Assembly (NCBI RefSeq): GCF_040412425.1
Contig: NC_089794.1
Span: 11,421,318 to 11,485,317, forward strand
Reading direction: 5' to 3'
DNA length: 64,000 bases
Source: Macrobrachium rosenbergii
Taxonomy: Eukaryota; Arthropoda; Malacostraca; Decapoda; Palaemonidae
A program made the translations under genes and the position numbers. The notes beneath the pieces were generated by a model, which made no database searches, was not told where the DNA came from, and saw only the letters and a program-made list of their open reading frames with translations. Of the stretch, positions 37,621 through 57,220 are shown in pieces; the stretch's first letter is position 1; every line of letters starts with the position of its first letter.

Positions 37621-38079
37621 TAATAACATGCTCTTGAGCACAGCCACGTGATTTAATTTTCTAAAGTTGGCAGGGTCATTAAGAATTTCTTCCATTTTTG
37701 AGACGTAATCACTTTTATCTAATATAACAATTCCACGGCCCTTGTCTAGATTACTCACAATAATGGACTTATCTCTCTTGATCATAAGGGGGTGAGTTTT
37801 AGGACTGGGAGACGTTGGCAAAACCTTCACATTCAGCCACAATGGACTACTGCCATGAGGTCTACAATATTAATGTAAATGTTGAAGATTTTAATATCAT
37901 ATTTAGAGGTATAGTTGAAAATGATGTTAGATTAGCAGAATCTCTGTATGTAAGAAAATTAAAACCAGCTCTAAATGTGGACTCGTCCAGCTTCCTTTGA
38001 CGTTTTAATATTAGTGGTTTTATAAAATTTTCGATTTATATTGAAACTGCGATTTCCTGCCACGCAGGCTACTTCTAAA

Positions 38080-38310
<231 letters not shown>

Positions 38311-38880
38311 ATTTAATACCGCGCGCCTACCAGTAAATGCATATACGCATGTGTGTGTCAAACAACAAGTGAAAAAATCGGTACACAAAAATCGAAAGGC
38401 TACCCGAGTCACTTTTTATATCTTCTAAAGATGAAATCATTTAAACATGGATTTTATTTTCTGCGCAAATTTCAAACAATGTTAAGGGGCATATTTTTCC
38501 CCCAGGGCAATCTGATAACTAAAATATCGTAAATGAAAAGTAAACAATGGTATTTGCTCGGCAGACTGGCACCTGTACACAAGGCAATCAAGGCTAATGA
38601 TCCTTCACTTTAGGTCGACAACCTTCGTCATAAACAAATAGCAATTACGAGTCTGGGGACTCTTGGGTTATTAGCATGATTTTCCTCCATTTATATTCGT
38701 CCTTTAGTCTCAACGATCCAATAGCAATCTTTTCTTTTTATAGGCTTGTGTCTGGGTTTATATGATCTTTTAGAACTCGAAATTTGTGAAATGTTCTGCC
38801 ATATTGATCCATACAGCTTTTGAAAAGGTTAATTGCAGTGGAGTACTCCTGTGAAGTGAGAAGTTTTAGTGTCTAAAAGA

Positions 38881-38881
<1 letters not shown>
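38311..38881. other. Unassigned sequence
   Basis: No gene or element recognised. Confidence 0.4.
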
Positions 38882-40554
<1,673 letters not shown>

Positions 40555-40558
40555 GTGG

Positions 40559-40620
40559 TAGGACAATTGCGTTCCGGACTATTGCGTCCCGGGCAATTGC
40601 GTACCCGGACATCTACGTAA
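40559..40620 (+). repeat. Left terminal inverted repeat of the MULE
   Basis: TAGGACAATTGCG, GGACTATTGCG, GGGCAATTGCG and CGGACATCTACG follow at about 14-bp steps, so the terminal repeat is itself a small tandem array. The same units appear inverted at 41735-41797 and 41990-42058. Confidence 0.75.
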
Positions 40621-40655
40621 CTGTAGAATTTCAATCACAAGTATTGTTAGCATAA

Positions 40656-41210
40656 TTACTAACGGATTTTGAACTAGGGTCAAGAAAGAGTATTGCAGAA
40701 GTTTCTCTTAATGCAACAATTACCTCCTGTCTTTTCCATTCGTCAAAATCAATTTTTAAGAAGATATGGGACCTTCGGTTAAGACAGCTTTACCACGAAG
40801 ATCAGGAGTTTAATTTGAAGACAAAATGTTTCTCTGCACTAGCAGTTTTGCCAGTAGTAGATGTGATAGAAGGCTTCTTAGCATTAAGTGACGATGGTGA
40901 CCTAACGCCAGAATTCATCGCCTATTTTGAAGTTACATACATAGGGCAAGCAAGAGGTCGAATGGGACATAAGATTCAACCAACGTTCTCCATTGCATCA
41001 TGGAATTTTCATGACCGAACCGTCAACGACTTACCAAGGTCCAATAACAGTTTAGAAGAGTGGCATAATGCAATTCAAAATACTATAACATGTCATCACC
41101 CTTCCATCTGGAAATTAACTGATGCTTTAAAGAAAGAAGCAGCTATGGCAAAGAAAAAGAAAACTGATATCAAAGAGGAGTTCCCGTTCAGCCAAGAAAT
41201 AAAAAGGTAA
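40656..41210 (+). pseudogene. MULE transposase fragment (DDE second half and C terminus)
   Basis: Open from 40656 to the TAA at 41208-41210, 184 codons. LTDFELGSRKS carries the likely second catalytic Asp of the MULE DDE domain. CLFHSSKSIFKKIWDL is the family's C-x2-H helix. CFSALAVLPVVDVIEGF, WNFHDRTVNDLPRSNNSLEE and WHNAIQNTITCHHPSIWK are the typical C-terminal wording of FLYWCH-associated MULE transposases, followed by a Lys-rich end (KKEAAMAKKKKTD). The N-terminal zinc finger and the first catalytic Asp are absent, and an in-frame TAA lies directly upstream. The frame without internal stops suggests a young deletion. There is no natural start codon. Confidence 0.82.
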
Positions 41211-41595
41211 ATATACGCCTCAAGTCATTGATTAATCTATATAACCATCAAAACAAATTGTCATTCTTACGAGGGATAGCTTATAATATGCATACCTTTT
41301 AAATGTATGATTAAAAGTGACTTTAAATCATTAAAAAGTATATCTTAATCTTATTAGATTTTTAGAAGAAACATAACTATATGTTTATACATTTTAAAAA
41401 GTATAAAATGAAATATCAGTTTTTAAAATGTACAAGACAAGCGAATAAAATAATAGAATATTGATGACTATATATTTATGTCCTTTGGTATTCAGCATGG
41501 ATAAAGGTATAAATGGAATTACATTTAGCAAATGTAAAGTAAAAATTTTAAATTTTTGAAGATATGAAACATATGCACTGCATAAAGGAATGTAC
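41211..41595. other. MULE 3' flank inside the element
   Basis: A-T-rich sequence downstream of the transposase. TATTCAGCATGGATAAAGGT near 41489 resembles the TATTCAGTATGGATAAAGG that starts both right-end copies, so a third diverged copy may begin here. Confidence 0.45.

Positions 41596-41675
<80 letters not shown>
41596..41675. repeat. (AT)n array inside the MULE
   Basis: About 40 AT units between the internal flank and the first right-end copy. Confidence 0.95.
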
Positions 41676-44403
<2,728 letters not shown>

Positions 44404-44483
<80 letters not shown>

Positions 44484-44495
44484 TGTATATATATA
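44404..44495. repeat. (AT)n array
   Basis: AT units ending in TATATACTGTATATATATA, one of the recurrent TACTGTA/TACAGTA interruptions. Confidence 0.95.
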
Positions 44496-44802
44496 AAGAG
44501 TGGCTTCTTGTCTAGATAATGAATGCAAAATGAATTTTACTAAGATGACATCAATCTGTGAACGTTCTGTATGGAGATGATTTTCGAAAAAACGAAGGTC
44601 AACCAGACTCGGCAAATTTCTGTGGAGTCTAAGTTTCTTTCTCATTAGAATCAGTCTCATCCTGACTTCCTATTATATGGATCAAAGATTTTGGACAATT
44701 CCAAACTGAAGGAATTCGGGGTGAGTTAGGTAACTCATTTTCATATGCCTGTAAGCATAAAGACAAAGCTGTGTAAATGCACATATTAATGATTAAATTT
44801 AA
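44496..44802. other. Unassigned sequence
   Basis: Nothing recognised between two (AT)n arrays. Confidence 0.4.

Positions 44803-45500
<698 letters not shown>

Positions 45501-45583
<83 letters not shown>
45501..45583. repeat. (TTA)n microsatellite
   Basis: About 27 TTA units with one ATTTATT slip at 45534. It abuts the foldback at 45584, and a short TTA run (46056-46073) lies beyond its other end. Confidence 0.95.
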
Positions 45584-46009
45584 GGATGGCTGTATTATGC
45601 GAATTTATCTTATATATTGTCTTTTCTATCTTCCTTATGATTCGCTTTTCAGGCTCAGCGATGTTAGTCAGCAACTGGCCGATATTCATGTTGGAAAAGG
45701 ATAGTGTGCGGAATATGGGAAGCCTTGCATTAAAATATCAATCAGAAATCGTTCGTCTGGATTCAGGTTCTATTTTAGGTACCGTCGACATGGTCGAAAC
45801 ATGTCGATGGTACCTAAAATAGAACCTGAATCCAGACGAACGATTTCTGATTGGATATTTTAATAAAAGACTTCCCATATTCCGCACATTATCCTTTTCC
45901 AACATGAATATCGGCCAGTTGCTGGCTAACATCGCTGAGCCTGAAAAGCGAAGCATAAAGAAGATAGAAAAGACACTATATAAGATAAATTCGCATAATA
46001 CAGCCATCC
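45584..46009. mobile_element. Foldback element with ~205-bp arms
   Basis: Left arm 45584-45792 and right arm 45799-46009 are reverse complements apart from scattered changes, for example GGATGGCTGTATTATGCG versus CGCATAATACAGCCATCC. The tip is GTCGACATGGTCGAAACATG, leaving a loop of only a few bases. No transposase or RT. The near-perfect pairing suggests a young inverted duplication or a foldback transposon. A head-to-head assembly artefact should also be considered. Confidence 0.8.
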
Positions 46010-46978
46010 TTTTAAATAAGACCTGTTTAAAAGAGGGTCTACTCCCTTCATATATTATTATTATTATTATTTCGGTAGATGAAACCTATTCAAACCTATC
46101 CACATGGAGCAAGCACACAGGGGCCATTGACTTGAAATTCAAGCCTCCAAAGAATGTTGGTTTCAACCTCCCACCGTATACACTCCACACTGCGGCAGTA
46201 ACTGATCATGATACAGAGCCATTGGGGGAGGAGCGAACTGGCGACATCTGAAAAGCATGTCACGACACTAGTGACCATACCAGCGGTCGAGATATGGGAG
46301 ATCAATTTTAATTTCATAGATCGGGTTTCTGTGATATTTTGAAAATTAAATTTACTGATATATAAAACAAAAGTTTTCTTTTCACTCTGATCATTGGAGC
46401 TAATCTCTTTGTTACCGCACGCTTATATGGGGTAATATTGCCCTTTATTTTATTGCTGTAAGATAAAAAGAAGGATTAATACAAAACACAGACTCTTATC
46501 AAAAAGATTTTGTGCTGGGTTTTAATTAGTTCACTTACGAAATGAAAAGTAATAAAAAAAAAGCAGAGAAATAATTTATTGACTAGTAACTCCATAACTA
46601 TTCACAAAATAAATTAAGCTATTTTGTCGACTGATACTGAGCTGAGTATTTTTCATTTCAGGAGGAAAGTCTTACAAAATGTATAAAGCTTCAAGAAGAG
46701 TAAACAAAAACTTGCATAACTCTCAAGTCAAGTTCCAGCAGCAATTAACGAAACAGATATTTTAATTCAAAAGACTTTTTGATATATCTTTATATCTAAA
46801 GCGGAGATGAGATAGTTAAAGACAAATACACCGGGAAACTTTCCAGCAAATATTACGCGAATTTTTTAGTAAACTGCACAGCCCCAAAAACTTTTTGGGG
46901 AAAAAATACGTATTCAAGCAACATTCCGCGATGCAAAAAGTTGTGTCCGTAGGGACGGTGCATTCGCTGTCATTAGGA

Positions 46979-46982
<4 letters not shown>
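46010..46982. other. Unassigned sequence
   Basis: 46074-46320 is of normal GC content and contains GGGGCCATTGACTTGAAATT and GCGAACTGGCGACATCTG. It may be part of a dispersed repeat, but no second copy lies in the window. The remainder is A-T-rich and featureless. Confidence 0.4.

Positions 46983-47052
<70 letters not shown>
46983..47052. repeat. (CT)n microsatellite
   Basis: About 35 uninterrupted CT units. Confidence 0.95.
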
Positions 47053-47056
<4 letters not shown>

Positions 47057-47584
47057 GAGGCAATTTTTCATTGGAGGTAGAAATTTTAAATATCAGGCGC
47101 AGAGGGCTATTCTGCCGAATCGTGTGAACTTGACTATATTGTCAACGCAAGGCTGAAGTTGAACCGTTCTGTCAACGCTGGCTTGGAAAAATGATGTATA
47201 TATTTTAAGGAAACAAATCGTCCCTTACAAAGGTTTGTTAAAAACGTAAAGACATAACAACAAAAACTAGTATAAAACAACAAAAGAAAAACATTGAAAG
47301 GAAAATATTCCATCTTGTGAGCAAGTTTTTTTTTTTCTCTCTTTACGGGGATGGTACAATTGAAAATAATCCTCTTTTTATCTCTCTGTCTCTCTTTCTC
47401 TCTCTCTTCGTCCGTTCTTTGACCGAAGTCATTAAGAATTGTATCACCTGGGATCCCGAAACAAAAACAATTTATTTTCTGCTGTTTTCTTGTGACGCCA
47501 TATCGACAGACCTCCTCAAAGTGCTTTAACGAACACGGTGCTGGGTCCAGGACTTTCCTTCCTTCTTCGTCCCCTCCCCCAATG

Positions 47585-47587
<3 letters not shown>
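47053..47587. other. Unassigned sequence
   Basis: Contains a short degenerate CT stretch (47335-47410) and no recognised gene. Confidence 0.4.

Positions 47588-47633
<46 letters not shown>
47588..47633. repeat. (CT)n microsatellite
   Basis: About 23 CT units. Confidence 0.95.
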
Positions 47634-49251
<1,618 letters not shown>

Positions 49252-49404
49252 GAAAATATAAATAAAGATACATGCTTTATATATATTCAGCTAAGACCAC
49301 AGGAAAAATTAAAGAAAGAAGCTATTAAGTGATTTAGGACTGAGTATTACTTTCAACACATTTTTGAGTCCTTAGCTGAATTTACTGTCACAGGCTATTA
49401 GTGA

Positions 49405-49455
49405 TTATATATATATATAGTATATATATATATATATTACATATATATTATATGT

Positions 49456-49548
<93 letters not shown>
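49405..49548. repeat. (AT)n array with CATA block
   Basis: Short AT runs with AGTATATA and TTACATATATATTATATG interruptions, six CATA units (49459-49482), then pure AT. Confidence 0.95.
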
Positions 49549-49549
<1 letters not shown>

Positions 49550-50001
49550 CACCGATGAGTATGGGTATGAACGTCACTTCGCTACAAATCTATAGTTATC
49601 CTACCAAAAATACCATTACTGCTAAAACGTAAAGCCAAATAAGAAGATATGAGTATATAAACAGAATAAAATGAAATATAGAAAAAGAGAAGCGAAGATA
49701 TGAAACCCTTTCCGAGAGCCGCCTCCATGACAGATGTTTGAACCGAAGCTGAAAAATCGTTCTCCCTTTTTTCAAGAATAATATGAATCCGACATCAAAA
49801 GCAATGCCGATCTTCAATAGGCTTCTTTATCTCTCGATGGGACGAGAACGAAATGTTTTTTTGGAGAGAAATAAAGATAATTTTATCCAGCGTTTGGAGA
49901 GTGGAGTCCATCGCTCAACTTCATGGAACGCGCTCATATCTGGGCGTCTGCTTTCACGGAGGAAAATGGGTTTTAGGAATTCTTTGAATTTTATATATAA
50001 A

Positions 50002-50002
<1 letters not shown>
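49549..50002. other. Unassigned sequence
   Basis: No gene or element recognised. TTCTTTGAATTTTATATATA at its end is repeated near 50117 as TTCTTTAAATTTTATATATA inside the next array. Confidence 0.4.
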
Positions 50003-50088
<86 letters not shown>

Positions 50089-50124
50089 CATATATATATT
50101 ATATATATTTATAGGGTTTCTTTA

Positions 50125-50217
<93 letters not shown>
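50003..50217. repeat. Two (AT)n arrays with a duplicated entry sequence
   Basis: AT runs at 50003-50110 and 50131-50217 are each preceded by TTCTTTRAATTTTATATATA, so the array and its left flank were duplicated together. Confidence 0.9.
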
Positions 50218-50220
<3 letters not shown>

Positions 50221-50357
50221 TTATATAATTTATATATTCCTGTTATTGTGTGAAACAATGCTGAAATTATTTCTATTTGAAATTTCACCATTTTTTAATA
50301 TGATTTTATTTCAGCCGTTAATTTTATATGCATTATGATCAAGTACTTCACAGTTCA

Positions 50358-50360
<3 letters not shown>

Positions 50361-50426
<66 letters not shown>
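50361..50426. repeat. (GA)n microsatellite
   Basis: About 33 GA units. Confidence 0.95.
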
Positions 50427-50429
<3 letters not shown>

Positions 50430-51439
50430 ACATGAAAGTAGCAGGGTGGAAAAAACGTCAACGCGTTTTAAATAGCGCACAAGACTGCTTTGAAAGACGT
50501 CATTACATATACACCTACAATTATTGCCGAATTTTAGAGCAACCCTGTCGTGCTCAGTAATACGAAACGTTTTAAACGCCATGCTCAGTCATTGATTCTT
50601 AGTTATGTGCAGTCCATTAGAATGATCTTTCTACTCATTATCGTATTTCATGCTCTATGAATCGTTTTAATTTGTACACTTCCACGTGTGTATTTCAGTT
50701 TTATCTTTTCCGGTTTTTGTTTTATTTGACGTGTCCTTGGAACAGCTGCATATCTTTCTGCAATTCATCATAATCTTAAAATGTTTCCTTCTCTACACTT
50801 GTTATGTCTTTCAAAATGCAGTGTTTCGGTTCTTCAACCATTTGTTCATATTTTTAGTTAATTAATTATTGTGATTTTTCTGGCGTCAGAACTACTAAGG
50901 TCACTGACCCCAATCATATTCATAATACTCCCTGTGTTCAAGGCCAAGAGAAAGAGAAGGTCAGCTCACTTCGCCCCAAAATCCATCATGTAGGCGGAGC
51001 TTTGTCTACCTCCTTATTGCGTCAGCAGGTGAATTGCCGTAATGAGCAGGTACCTCTGAGATACGTCATCGCCTACGTAGTTACCCCAGGTAGGAGGCGA
51101 CCTCACCCAATTGGATAGATCTTGTCTCTCTTGGCCTTGCCTGTGTTTACTCACTGTAGTGCCACACTACGTCTGGATTTAAACTTTAGTTTACATACCT
51201 CCTGCGAAGCATAATAGTAATGACTGCACTCACACAAACGCTTGTTTTGTTCGTAAATAATCGTCTGGAAAGGGCTTTTAAGTTTATGACCGAATCTAGG
51301 GAGATTCCATCTTGGACTGAGACAGATTTTATTGTTTTTAGATTTTATCATTCTTAGCGATTTCCAGAGGACTCCACTGTGGTTAACGGATTTCAGTAAC
51401 TAAATACTGTGATAACATAAAGATTTTTATGACGTTTTC
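50427..51439. other. Unassigned sequence
   Basis: 50930-51150 is GC-richer (GAGAAGGTCAGCTCACTTCG, GGTAGGAGGCGACCTCACCC) but has no frame or recognised repeat. Confidence 0.4.
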
Positions 51440-52690
51440 TCTTTAGATTCAACTTTTGTTTTCATTTGTTTTCCACAATAGATCAAACTGTCGTTTCATT
51501 TGTTTTTCACAATAGATTACACTGTCGTTTTCATTTGTTTTTCACAATAGATTAAACTGTCGTTTTCACTTGTTTTTCTCAATCGATTAAACTGTCGTTT
51601 TCACTTGTTTTTCACAATAGATTAAACTGTCGTTTTCATTTTTTTTTTACAATAGGTTAAACAGTCGTTTTCATTTGTTTTTCACAATAGGTTAAACGGT
51701 CGTTTTCATTTGTTTTTCACAATAGATTAAACTGTTATTTTCATTTGTTTTTCTCAATAGATTAAATGGTCATTTTCGTTTGTTTTTCACAATAGATTAA
51801 ACTGTTGTTTTCAATTGTTTTTCACAATTGATTAAACTGTCGTTTTCACTTGTTTTTCACAATAGATTAAACTGTCGTTTTCACTTGTTTTTCACAATAG
51901 ATTAAACTGTCGTTTTCACTTGTTTTTCACAATAGATTAAACTGTCGTTTTCATTTGTTTTTCAAAATATTTTAAAATATCGTTTTCATTTGTTTTCGCA
52001 ATAGATTAAACCGTCGTTTTCAATTGTTTTTCACAATAGATTAAAATGTCGTTTTCATTTGTTTTTCACAACAGATTAAAATGTCGTTTTCATTTGTTTT
52101 TCACAATACATTAAACTGTCGTTTTTATTTGTTTTTCACAATAGTTTAAACTGTCGTTTTCACTTGTTTTTTTCAATAGATTAAAATGTCGTTTTCATTT
52201 CTTTTTCACAATAGATTAAACTGTCGTTGTCACTTGTTTTTCCCAATAGATTAAACTGTCATTATCGCTTGCTTTTGACAATAGATTAAAATGTTGTTTT
52301 CACTTGTTTTTCACAATAGAATAAAATGTTGTTTTCACTTAGTTTTCACAGTAGATTAAAATGTCGTTTTTATTTGTTTTTCACAATAGATTAAACTGTC
52401 GTTTTCATGTGTTCTCACAATAGATTAAAATGTCGTTTTCATTTGTTTTCCACAATAGATTAAACTGTCGTTTTCATTTGTTTTTCACAATAGATTAAAA
52501 TGTCGTTTTCATTTGTTTTCATAATAGATTAAACTGTCTTTTTCATTTGTTTTTCACAATAGGTTAAACTGTCGTTTTCATTTGTTTTCCACAGTAGATT
52601 AAACTGTCGTTTTCATGTGTTCTCACAATATATTAAACTGTCGTTTTCACTTGTTTTTCACAATAGATTAAACTGTCGTTTTCATTTGTT
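51440..52690. repeat. 35-bp tandem repeat, about 35 copies
   Basis: The unit is CGTTTTCATTTGTTTTTC, ACAATAGATTAAACTGT (35 bp). Common variants are ACTTG for ATTTG, AAAATG for AAACTG, and one-base T-run changes. A 35-bp period shifts frame every unit, which is why no long frame spans it, in contrast to the 39-, 48- and 60-bp arrays. The array decays at both ends into unrelated sequence. Confidence 0.93.
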
Positions 52691-53477
52691 CTTAAAATCT
52701 CTTTTTAAAGTGCAAAGGATAATACCAGTATGGATATGGAGTTCGAAGATTGGTTTAATTTTTCAAGATTTTTTTAGTTTCCACCAAATAAAATCCCACC
52801 TACAGTGTTTAGCATCATTTGTGTTTCCTTCCTCGCTTTTCATCTCGCAACGCGTATTCAACAAAGGGTTACAAGATCGGCAGCAAGAATACCTTTCGAG
52901 CTCCTCAGGCGAGCTAAAAAGTCTCTCTTCTTCCAACTCACCTCGCCAAGACCTTTCTCATTTCTTAGAAGCAGCTAGAAAAAGGTCAGCTCTAAGATCC
53001 TCTTGTCAATATTTGATTTCCAAGTTATACTTTGTTGACCTTTTCTCCGGCTCAGGATGGAAAGAAGAAGAGAAAACTGGAGCAAAGTATATCCTCTTGA
53101 TAAGGGCTTTTTAAGATGATAATATTGACAGAGCACTTTTCTTCGCTTGTTGCCTAATTGCGCAAGAATTCCCAACTGGAGCAAGAATTCTCAGTCGGCG
53201 CAGGAATCCCCAACACTGCGATTAGAAGTCTAAACACTAAAGATGAGATTTTGGTCCGCTGCCGTAAAATGTCTGCGGATGGTGTTCACTTTCTAGAAGG
53301 GACGCGAGTTCGTCTCTGTTGCAGAGTCCAGGGGTCCACATGGGATTCTTAACCCATCCTAAACCCCTTAAATGTCTGTGTGTTGCATAAGGCCACAGTA
53401 GGATTGATTTTATATTCTCGATGTTTGAAGACAATAGTTGAAAATGGTTGATCCTTTGTCTTTTTCAGTACTTTATC
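52691..53477. other. Unassigned sequence
   Basis: A 165-codon plus-strand frame (52617-53114) starts inside the 35-bp array and continues into Ser-rich sequence (LSSSSGELKSLSSSNSPR) with no recognised domain. 53160-53210 has three diverged GAATTCYCAACTGGAGCA-like pieces. Confidence 0.35.
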
Positions 53478-53519
53478 CCTCCTCCTCCTCCTCCTCCTCC
53501 TCCTCCTCCTCCTCCTCCC
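53478..53519. repeat. (CTC)n/(TCC)n microsatellite
   Basis: About 13 CTC units followed by CTTCTTCTTC. It gives a poly-Pro/Phe frame that is an artefact. Confidence 0.95.
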
Positions 53520-53904
53520 TTCTTCTTCTTCCTCTTCTTCTATTCTGTAAATGGAAGGTTACAACAGGAATTAGGAGCCAAAAATAGTAGTAATGATACC
53601 AAATCAGTACGTTATTACCAACAAGCAAAAATGCACAGGGTTAATAAAAACCCTTCAATTAATTTCGTTGAAACTGAGGGCATATTATCGGGGAAATTTG
53701 ATTAGTGAAGGATTTCACTGACTAGTTCATGATTTATTTCCCAATGCTCTTAGGGCAGTAAATTTTCAAAAAGCACTTTCCGAAAAACTCCCATGATTTT
53801 GTTAAAGTTGTTATTAAAAAAAAATCTAATTTCCTTTAAGACCACCTCTTCTCACTTATACCATCTGGGAATTAATAAACAAACTGCTCTGTTCGGTATC
53901 AGTT

Positions 53905-54716
53905 TCCTTCCTCCTTCTGCCAAACTTTGGAATTCTCCTGCTTCCTCCATTTTCCTTCCTCCTTCTGCCAAACTTTGGAATTTTCCTGCTTCCTCCATTT
54001 TCCTTCCTCCTCCTGCCAAATTTTGGAATTCTCCTGCTTCCTCCATTTTCCTTCCTCCTTCTGTCAAACTTTGGAATTCTCCTGCTTCCTCCATTTTCCT
54101 TCCTCCTTCTGCCAAACTTTGGAATTCTCCTGCTTCCTCAATTTTCCTTCCTCCCCCTGCAAAATTTTGGAATTCTGCTTCCTCCATTTTCCTTCCTCCT
54201 TCTGCTAAACTTTGGAATTCTCCTGCTTCCTCAATTTTCCTTCCTCCCCCTGCAAAATTTTGGAATTCTGCTTCCTCCATTTTCCTTCCTCCTTCTGCTA
54301 AACTTTGGAATTCTCCTGCTTCCTCAATTTTCCTTCCTCCTTCTGCTAAACTTTGGAATTCTCCTGCTTCCTCCATTTTCCTTCCTCCTTCTGCCAAACT
54401 TTGGAATTCTCCTGCTTCCTCCATTTTCCTTCCTCCTTCTGCCAAACTTTTGAATGCTCCTGCTTCCTCCATTTTCCTTCCTCCTTCTGCAAAATTTTGG
54501 AATTATCCTGTTCCTCCATTTTCCTTCCTCCTTCAGCCAAACTTTGGAATTCTCCTCCTCCCTCCATCTTCCTTCCTCCTTCCGCCAAACTTTGGAATTC
54601 TCCTGCTTCCTCCATCTTCCTTCCTCCTCCTGCCAAACTTTGGAATTCTCCTGCTTCCTCCATCTTCCTTCCTCCTCTTGCCAAACTTTGGAATTCTCCT
54701 GCTCCCTCCATTTTCC
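53905..54716. repeat. 48-bp minisatellite, about 17 copies
   Basis: The unit is CCTTCCTCCTTCTGCCAAAC, TTTGGAATTCTCCTGC, TTCCTCCATTTT (48 bp, 16 codons). Frames are open on both strands: plus SSIFLPPSAKLWNSPA repeats (325 codons, 53793-54770) and minus EFQSLAEGGRKMEEAG repeats (206 codons, 53852-54472). Three-base deletions (CTGCTTCC for CTCCTGCTTCC) preserve frame in the first two-thirds. Later 1-2-base indels switch frame. The minus-strand peptide would be highly charged. No flanking exon or start context supports a gene. Confidence 0.92.
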
Positions 54717-55204
54717 TTGACTGATACTTTTTTTTTTACTTTCCATGAGGCAATTATGAGGCAATTCTAGCAACTCACTTTTGTGTAATCACCCACTCTC
54801 TTATCTACCCTGAGATCTAAAATGTAGGACATGTGCTGTCATGACATCAGCGCCATTTGTCCTTTCTAAAATAAGAAACAGTTGACTTGCAGAGCTGTCT
54901 TTTATTATTCAAAACTCTCTCAGCTTTTTCCATGCAGTATTTGCTTCTCACACGAAAAACATTCATTTGTTTTGCCGAGAATCTCATTTAAAATGCCGAC
55001 AGCGCTTTCTCCCCATTTTAAAATATTTCTCACACTCTTGATTCCCGCGTTTGTTCCCCCACTCCGCTTTTAAATTTTCACGGTTTATCCCGTTTTATTC
55101 TCGCGTAATAGAATTCTCGACGTAAATTCGAGCTTGTTTCCGCATATAATAAGTAACGAAATTTGTTGTTATTGCCAGAACAAACGTTGCTTGATTATAT
55201 CCTT
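54717..55204. other. Unassigned sequence
   Basis: No gene or element recognised. Confidence 0.4.
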
Positions 55205-55417
55205 TTTTCCGAGTTGGTTTTAAGCAAACAGTTTTCCCAAGCGTCTTTCCCAGACGGACAAGACTTGTTTCTGAATTTCCGAGTGAATTTCGATTAGAAG
55301 AACACAATTTTTTTCTGAGTTGGTATTAAACAAACAGTTTTCCCGAGCGTCTTTCCCAGACGGATAAGACTTGTGTTTCTGAATTTCCGAATGAATTTCA
55401 ATTAGAAGAATACAATG
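55205..55417. repeat. ~107-bp direct duplication
   Basis: GAGTTGGTTTTAAGCAAACA, GTTTTCCCAAGCGTCTTTCC, CAGACGGACAAGACTTG and TCGATTAGAAGAACACAA at 55210-55308 recur with about 90% identity at 55316-55417. Confidence 0.85.
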
Positions 55418-56349
<932 letters not shown>

Positions 56350-56878
56350 CAAACGCTCTTAAGACTTTCAATCACTGTTCCTACGACGAAACGTTTCCAT
56401 CAATTATTCAATTAGAACTTTTGTAAAACCTGAATAATTTTTGAGAACGACTCTGGAGTTTGCAAACTGAGTTGATTTTAAAGGTCACCCGAGCGAGAAG
56501 ACAGTAATCAGTGAGTCTTTTATTTCTTTAAATAAATCAAACTAGTAAACGGAATGATAGTTTCTAAACGCTGAAATTGATTACCCTGATTGCAATTGGT
56601 AAGATTTAAAATATTCATAGAAAGCTGTGATTCGTTATTACAAATATTTCGAATGCTACCAGTATCATTCAAGTATCGTTCTCCCTCCAGAGACGAAATT
56701 CTTATACTATTATACTTTGTTTTAATCTATCTCAATGTGGTCAAGTACAAACAATCAAACCATACAAAATTCATGAAAGAGGGGAGTCGTACCACTTATC
56801 CTGAAGCGTACTCAAATCATTATTGCAATTTCAGGAACCTTAATAGTGAGTAATTTATGTATTCAACTGTACCAGAAC

Positions 56879-57220
<342 letters not shown>

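Larger units (their letters stand above)
35776..37842 (-). pseudogene. Penelope RT and GIY-YIG endonuclease, broken
   Basis: In order on the minus strand: NLDKGRGIVILDKSDYVSKM and ILNDPANFRKLNHV (37600-37842), SINE1 insertion, MYGSPKVHKLGIPLRPVLSA and KTHNYRLAKYLIPYINKYAR (37088-37351), then YYEQIDGVAMGS, the catalytic RRYVDDTFLIFES and NNIKFTIELEQNSQLPFF (36564-37082). The linker (36171-36371) includes KSFFFNDSGFTDKLFFNKL. The endonuclease part reads KLPPSYESGIIYKYLC, VYVDSSIKTIS, CCRTGRPLV and [17 protein letters not shown]. After GVAMGS about a dozen residues expected before the next motif are missing. Frames change near 37085, in 36372-36560 and near 35995, and a stop lies in the endonuclease, so it is dead. 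Confidence 0.87.
35735..38045 (-). mobile_element. Penelope-like element (PLE) with inverted partial 3' copy
   Basis: The minus strand codes for a Penelope-type RT (37842 down to about 36170) followed by a GIY-YIG endonuclease remnant (about 36140-35776). In front of its 5' side, 37830-38045 is an inverted copy of the element's own 3' end: GTCCACATTTAGAGCTGG at 35789 is matched by CCAGCTCTAAATGTGGAC near 37965, and similarity extends through TAGTGGTTTTATAAAATT. Penelope elements are known for such partial inverted terminal copies (pLTR arrangements). The outer sides are (AT)n arrays, and a SINE1 copy interrupts the RT. Confidence 0.85.

Noticed and set aside
52617..53114. 165-codon plus-strand frame with a Ser-rich stretch
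   Set aside because: It starts inside the 35-bp array and has no recognised domain. Its length is plausible for chance in this composition.
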